Shown: in pieces, positions 58,369-64,000 of the stretch | Layout of the letters: the number at the start of each line of letters is the position of its first letter | How positions within the stretch are numbered: position 1 is the stretch's first letter | DNA from: Populus alba | Taxonomy: Eukaryota > Streptophyta > Magnoliopsida > Malpighiales > Salicaceae | Length of the DNA: 64,000 nt | Direction of reading: 5' to 3' | Assembly (NCBI RefSeq): GCF_005239225.2 | Contig: NC_133288.1 | Location: forward strand, 10,670,169-10,734,168 | Notes under the pieces: model-generated | Seen by the model: the letters and a program-made list of their open reading frames with translations, nothing else | Told to the model about the DNA's origin: nothing | Databases searched by the model: none | Made by a program: the position numbers and the translations under genes

Positions 58369-59848
58369 TTGATGCCAGTAACCCGTTCTACTAATCAGAG
58401 TCTAGTGCAGGTTGATCTTGAAATAGAAAGCACTTTACGCAGGTTAAGAAAGGAAGTTTACCTCAACACCATGGCGATTGCACGGCAACAAACACTCAAG
58501 GAGCTTGCTGCTCCTAACGTGGAAAATCAACCATTGTGCATAAACATTGACAATAATGTAAACTTTGAACTCAAATCTGGTTTTATACATTTGTTACCAA
58601 CATTCAATGGTCTTGCAGGAGAAGATCCTTATACTCATCTCAAGGAGTTCCATATGGTTTGTATTGGCATGAAACCGAATGGAGTTGATGAAGAACAAGT
58701 TAAGTTGAAAGCTTTCCCTTTCTCTTTAAAAGAGGCAGCAAAGGCATGGCTTTTCTCTATTCTCCCGGGATCTATTAGAACTTGGAATGCCATGAAGAAG
58801 ATTTTCCTTGAGAAGTATTTCCCAGCATCTCGAGTTGCCAACATAAGGAAAGAAATATGTGGGATTCGGCAATCTCATGGAGAGACACTCTCCGAGTATT
58901 GGGAAAGATTTGAGCAACTGTGTATTCAATGCCCTCATCATCAAATACCCGATCAACTGCTCATTCAATATTTCTATGAAGGATTGATGCATACTGACCG
59001 TAGTATCATTGATGCTGCAAATGGAGGCGTATTGGTGGATAAGACACCCGAAGCTGCACGCCAATTGATCTCAAACATGGCAGCCAACTCGAAACAATTT
59101 GGCACTTGTGGAGACTTCTCCAACAAACGAGTAAATGAGGTAAGTATTTCTAACCTTGAAAATAAAGTTAATGATCTTACTTCTCTTGTGCATTCTTTAG
59201 CTTGTGGAAATGTGCAGCAGGTGAAAGTTTGTAGCATATGCTCCTCACAAGGACATGCTTCGGATATGTGCCCAACAATGTAAGAAGATTACATTGAACA
59301 AGCTCATGCAATTGATGGAGCATTCAACGGACAACCCCAGCGTAAATATGATCCCTTTTCCAACACGTATAATCCTGGATGGAGAGATCATCCTAACCTA
59401 CGGTATGGGAACCAACCTCAACAAGGAAATCAAGGCCGACAATTCCATCCCCATGGATTTCAGCCCTAACAGAATTATCAAGTAAGACAACCCACTCCAT
59501 TCACAAACTCCAATGTTATGGGGTCGTCATCCAATGATGATCTTCGTGAGATGATGAAAACTTTGGCTTCTAATACTGTTACCTTACAACAAAATGTCAT
59601 GTCTTTTCAACAGGAAACAAGGTCAAGTATTCACAACTTGGAAAAGCAAATGAGGCAAGTAGCTTAAAGTGTAGGGAAATTGGAAGCATAAATGAATGGA
59701 AAATTGCCCTCCCAAGCATGGAGTCCAATAGAGAATGTTAGTGCGATCATGCTGCGAAGTGGGAAAGAACTTGAAGAGAAAAAGTTAAAACAAATTGAGA
59801 TGGAGGAAGAAGAAGAGATAGAAACTGAATTGAGTACAAAGAAGGAAC
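58369..59848 (+). pseudogene. Athila-type Ty3/Gypsy gag
   Basis: A 304-codon frame from the ATG at 58369 (58366 is a TTG/GAT context) contains the retrotransposon gag core: 'PTFNGLAGEDPYTHLKEFHM', 'VKLKAFPFSLKEAAKAWLF', 'EKYFPASRVANIRKEICGIR', 'ETLSEYWERFEQLCIQCPHH' and 'DKTPEAARQLISNMA'. A zinc-knuckle start C-x2-C..H (CSICSSQGHASDMC) follows. The TAA at 59281-59283 sits just after that knuckle. Homology continues in the same frame with further stops (around 59468, 59665 and 59690) through 'MRQVA' and 'ENVSAIMLRSGKEL' until the solo LTR at 59854. Gag would form the virus-like particle; this copy is decayed but the capsid core is open. Confidence 0.9.
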
Positions 59849-61597
59849 ATCATTGACACAACCAAAGGCTTGATGTCTTCTCCCAAGTGCAGGAGTGTCG
59901 AAGTAATAAATAACCCGGCAAGACCGGGGTCGAACCATAGAGAGGTTAATTGTATAAATTATAAATAACAACGCAACAATAACAATAATAACGATAATAA
60001 TAACAATAGTAGTACTAGTAATAGTAATAATAATAATAATACTCAGTACGTGGCGTTGTTATACCTGAGAATGATCTAAAAGATCGGGTCACAGGTTTCC
60101 AGCCTATATACTGAGTTTATGAACAGATAATAATAATAATAATAACAACAACAACAACAACAATAATAAAGAAGAGAAGGAAGAAATTAATGAGAACTTT
60201 GAGTTGAAAGATTAATGTAAGGATTAAACAACGATAAAAATAAATGTCAAGGTTAGAGGATCCACTAATGGTACTTCAAACAAGTATAGTATAAACTCTT
60301 ATTACTCAATTGGAAACCACACATAAAGGAGGTTCCAATCAGATTATAAATTGTTAATATGATTACATTAGTTATCTTATTCGAATAAAGCTAATACTTG
60401 TAAATGTTGGCAGGCATTCATGATTATAACTTATGTTAACAACAAATCAAGTTCCTTTCATAGCTTAGGTGTCGGTTATACCATACAGTATGGGCTATGA
60501 AAGTGCCAAGTATTTGTTGTACCAAGTGTTATACAACATAAATCTAGATTAACCATTTAACAAGCAAAGTATTAAAAGTGAACAAGATAACAAATATAAA
60601 ACATGTTAGTATCCAACATTAAGGTCCATGTTAAGTTTATATTATACTTATTCTTACACCATTAGTGTACCCTTTTCACCTTGACATAATTAACTTAGCT
60701 AAACATAATGAAAGAAAGAAACATAAATGAACAAGATAAGAACATAAATGAGAAAGAAGTTAACTAAGTAAAGGAAAGGAAATGAAGTGCATAAACTTGA
60801 TATTAATGAAAGCAAAACATAAGCAATACAAAGAGAGAAAGCAAGAGCATGATCTTGATCTGGAAACCAATATGCCTCAATACATGGTAAGTGCCTCCTT
60901 TTATAGGCCAAAATTTGGAACTATTGATTTGTTAATTAATTGTTAATTAATTTTGGCCAGTGGGTGGCCACATCTTGACTTGGTGACAATCCTTATCTTC
61001 TTGTCTGAACAAGACGTAATTTCTAACATCATAATTTGCCTAGAATCCTCAGGAATATTCTAAGAAATTGTCTCAGCTTTCCAACAAAAAAAAGATGAGG
61101 TCATTTGGACTTTTAGAACTCAAGATATGGGCTGAACACTAAATAGTGTTGGGGCTGCAGGACAGCTTCGGACTTCTTCGTTATTCCTTCAGTTTGGACT
61201 TCAAAACGGCCTTTTTAAATCTTGGGCTCCCATGAAAATTGTAGGCCTTTGTCTTACCTTTCCATCCATATAAAATGGACCTAAATCCAAGATCTAGAGC
61301 TCCAGATATGATCCAATTACCGAGAAATGTTCCGGTTTGGACTGCACCGGCATCTCTTTTCTAAGTTTGGCCATCTCTTTGTCCTTTCACTTTCAATACT
61401 TAAACTCATCAATCAATCCTTTTATTTATGTGATAGGCCTGCATTTAAGATGAGCATTTACCATAAATTAATACATCTTATAGTATCAAACTTGTTATTA
61501 TAAAACATGTTTTAGTTAAGGAGTTATTGATACTTCAAGTGCAAAATGATGATATAAAACCTTGATAAACATGCACTTTTAAGTACTAATCAATCAT
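59849..61597 (-). mobile_element. Solo LTR (1739 bp) with perfect ATCAT duplication
   Basis: The LTR runs from 59854 to 61592 on the minus strand, starting TGATTAGTACTTAAAAG and ending GGTTGTGTCA. ATCAT occurs at 59849-59853 and 61593-61597. No internal region or second LTR is present, so it arose by LTR-LTR recombination. It has a TATAAAAGG promoter on the minus strand (about 60900) and a trinucleotide tract (59965-60170). A GGTTCGACCCC sequence (59926-59936, minus) matches the Pol III B-box consensus. It splits the Athila gag-protease region and is the same family as 49971-52842. Confidence 0.93.
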
Positions 61598-62544
61598 CCT
61601 CCTCCTCCACAAACTGAAACAAAGACCAACACTCTAAAGGTAACTCCTCACTCAATGAATTCCAGTTTTAAAACAATTCCACCCTTTCCTGTGAGTTCTT
61701 CTAGGTCAAAGAAAAAGAGATTTTAGAGGTTTTCAAGAAAGTAGAACTCAACATTCCTTTGCTTGATGCTATTAAGTAAATTCCCAAGTATGCAAAATTC
61801 TTGAAAGAGTTGTGTACTACCAAGAGAGCTTTCAAACTGAAAGGTCATGAAACGATAAGTATGGGTGAAGTTGTATCTGCTGTTGTTCAAAAGAATATGC
61901 CTTTGAAGCAAAAAGATCCAGGTGCATTTACTATCCCATGTGTTATTGGTAATGCTAGTTTTAAAAGAGCTTTATGTGATTTAGGTGCATCCATTGGTGT
62001 TATGCCAAAACATGTTTATGATTCTCTTAGTCTAGAGCCTTTGAATAAAACTAGTATTGTAATACAACTTGCGGATCGTAATTTTGTTTACCCACTTGGT
62101 GTGATAGAAGATGTCCTAGTCAAGATTGATAGTTTGGTTATTCCATGTGACTTTTATATTCTTGATATGGAACATGATTCTTGTGATTCATCAACCAGCA
62201 CTCCTATATTGTTTGGGAGACCATTCTTAAAAACTGCCAATACAAAGATTGATTGTGGTAAGGATACTTTGTTTATGGAAGTAGGAGATGAAAAAATGGA
62301 AATCAATTTTCATGATGCAATGAAATATCCTTATAGCAATGTTTATTCTATCACATGCTATGACCAAATTGATAAGTGTGTGCAGCAAGTTTGTGATTTT
62401 GATTGCGAAGACGGATTAAGCATAGCTTTGAGCAATGACTATGATTTTACCAAGATAGAAGAGATGGAAAGGCATATATGTGTTCCCCAAAACATGCATG
62501 AATCAAACATTGGATTTGCAAGCTTTGCAAATTGTCCTTTATGA
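61598..62544 (+). pseudogene. Athila protease region
   Basis: The frame continues from the gag end after the solo LTR ('KVELNIPLLDAIK', a stop, 'IPKYAKFLKELCTTKRAFK'). It then stays open from 61801 to 62544. The aspartic protease segment reads 'FKRALCDLGASIGVMPKHVY', with CDLGAS in place of the common C-D-(L/S)-G-A-S of Athila, and 'PILFGRPFLKTANTKIDCG'. The protease would cut the polyprotein. The frame ends with TGA and the RT remnant continues in another frame. Confidence 0.88.
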
Positions 62545-62965
62545 TGTAGGAGTCATTTACCCCATCACAGGCAGTGAATGGGTGGCGCCTATCCTTTTGG
62601 TGCCCAAAAAGATTGGAATTACAGTGGAAGAGATTCGAAATGATGCTTATGAGAATGCAAGGATTTACAAAGAAAAGACTAAGAGTCTCTATGACCGAAT
62701 GATTACAAGAAAAGAGTTTAATGTTGGAGACAAAGTCCTTCTTTATCATTCGCGTTTGAAACTTTTTCTTGGAAAGTTGTGCTCTCGTTGGATTGGACCA
62801 TTTGTTGTTTCTAATGTTTTTCCTTATGGTGCAGTTGAAATTACAAGTTTAGAAACTAACAACATACTCAAAGTCAATGGGCATATTTTGAAACCCTTCT
62901 ATGAAGGTTGGATGGCAGAAATCACCGCTTCTGCAGAGTTAGCTGAACCAATCTATGAAGAATGA
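62545..62965 (+). pseudogene. RT start fused to integrase C-terminus by internal deletion
   Basis: In one open frame the RT entry segment '[20 protein letters not shown]' plus PKKIGITV is followed immediately by '[19 protein letters not shown]', '[17 protein letters not shown]', '[20 protein letters not shown]' and '[12 protein letters not shown]', the C-terminal part of an Athila integrase. The RT palm with YxDD, RNase H and the integrase zinc finger and DDE core are missing. The junction is near 62622. Not functional. Confidence 0.88.
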
Positions 62966-63154
62966 GCATGCAACATGTTGAGCTAATGACATAAAACAAA
63001 AGCGCTTACTGGGAGGCAACCCATCACAAAAAGAAAAAAATCAGATTTGCTTTCTTTTTCCTTATATTTTTTTTTTCGCATTTCAGTTTATTTTTTTGTC
63101 ATTCTCTTATGTTCCTTTACTTTTATTTCAACATTGAGGACAATGTTCTGTTTT

Positions 63155-63170
63155 AAGTGTGGGGGTATTG
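63155..63170 (+). promoter_or_regulatory. Athila polypurine tract
   Basis: AAGTGTGGGGGTATTG follows 'CAACATTGAGGACAATGTTC', the sequence context typical before the 3' end of Athila/Tat elements. Confidence 0.6.
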
Positions 63171-64000
63171 AGAGAATTTTGGTTTTCTTATTTTAGTTTT
63201 CTTTGTTGTTTTTTTTTAAAAAAAAAAAACCTTATGTTTGATCTTTTTAACTCCTATTGGTTTTTGAGAGTATGAGTATTATGTATGAGAATTAATTGAG
63301 ATAGATGAAGATATAAATCAAATGAAGGAGTATGCATGCAAATTTTAAGGTTTAATTGGTTTAGGGATTGACTTTGAGAATATGTCATGTTGACTTTATA
63401 GTGTTATACCAATGCAAGCTTTTGAGCCTTCAACATTATATTTTTTGAGTGTGCATTCTTTCAATGATATGTATCTCTAGAAGTTGCTTCATATCTTATT
63501 GAGATTATATCTCATTACAAATGTACATGAAGATGATAAAGGCATTAGGAATTTTAACCCCTCGAGCCAAAAAGCCAACCTAAAGCATATTATCCTTAGT
63601 GAGCCCGTTTTGAGCTTGTTTATCTTTTCTTTGCTTTATCCATGTATAAGCCTTAACTTTATATATGTTTTTCTTTTCCCCTGGCCAAGGATTAGTAGAG
63701 CATATACTAGTGATATCTCATGGAATTATGGTTGGAAATTATGTGAAAAAAAAAGAAGTGATGCTTGATGAAAAGATGGGCAAAGTTGCCAAAGGTGGAA
63801 AAAAAAAATAGAGAAAAGAATAAATATATATATAAAAAAGTATTCCTTTATGTTTTTTAAGGTTTTATGTTGAAAGAGCTTGAAATCAAAAGGAGTTAAG
63901 CATTGGTGATTAAAGATGAAAAATTTATGAGCTTTGTTGGAATATCTTATTTGAAGTATTATTTTTCATAATGCTCTACTTTCTTTGGTTTGAACCTTTC
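63171..64000 (+). other. Noncoding 3' region of the Athila element
   Basis: AT-rich sequence after the polypurine-like tract. A short frame at 63484-63768 contains 'ANLKHIILSEPVLSLF', a conserved-looking stretch often seen in the 3' noncoding part of such elements, but no domain. The start of the 3' LTR cannot be fixed because the window ends. Confidence 0.4.

Overview
This is a plant nuclear DNA window, AT-rich, packed with LTR retrotransposons and carrying ordinary GT-AG introns. The transposon families, a tRNA-derived SINE and a chloroplast cemA insertion all fit a woody eudicot. Salicaceae, probably poplar (Populus), is my inference; nothing in the window proves the species. One 500-base run of N (34988-35487) marks an assembly gap.

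The only clear conserved host gene is a BEL1-like TALE homeobox gene on the + strand. It has four coding exons between 20949 and 26994, a 5'UTR intron, and uORFs in its leader. It is the orthologue or a close paralogue of Arabidopsis BLH2/SAW1 (SAWTOOTH). In this assembly it carries one extra T in exon 2, which puts a stop codon at the entrance to the homeodomain. Its first coding intron is GC-AG. A second probable gene is a small glycine-rich single-pass membrane protein at 38541-38798 (-). A cytokinin-activating LOG-type gene survives only as an intronless, stop-ridden retrocopy at 52857-53502 (-).

Layout. 1-0.55 kb: decayed Copia integrase. 0.9-1.2 kb: chloroplast cemA fragment. 2.3-8.5 kb: degenerate Gypsy element with a long LTR containing a duplicated TATA segment, then gag. 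9.3-11.5 kb: antisense LTR relic. 13.8-18.7 kb: almost complete Copia element with 5-bp target duplications and non-canonical TA..CT LTR ends. 18.7-27.3 kb: the BLH2 locus. 27.8-29.7 kb: three TRIM-type miniature LTR elements. 31.7-32.8 kb: two SINE-like insertions. 35.5-37.4 kb: LTR beside the assembly gap. 39.5-48.5 kb: a full-length CACTA (En/Spm) transposon with an intact TNPA-type gene and a damaged transposase gene. 50.0-52.8 kb: non-autonomous LTR element. 54.9-56.6 kb: Gypsy gag in antisense. 56.6-64 kb: Athila-type Gypsy element, interrupted by a solo LTR and internally deleted from RT to integrase.

The most notable observations are the homeodomain frameshift and GC-AG intron of the BLH2 gene; the CACTA element's third copy of its palindromic subterminal repeats, placed between its two genes like a second promoter; the TA..CT Copia element; the TRIM cluster; and the LOG retrocopy. 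I found no convincing evidence for a wholly new biological system.
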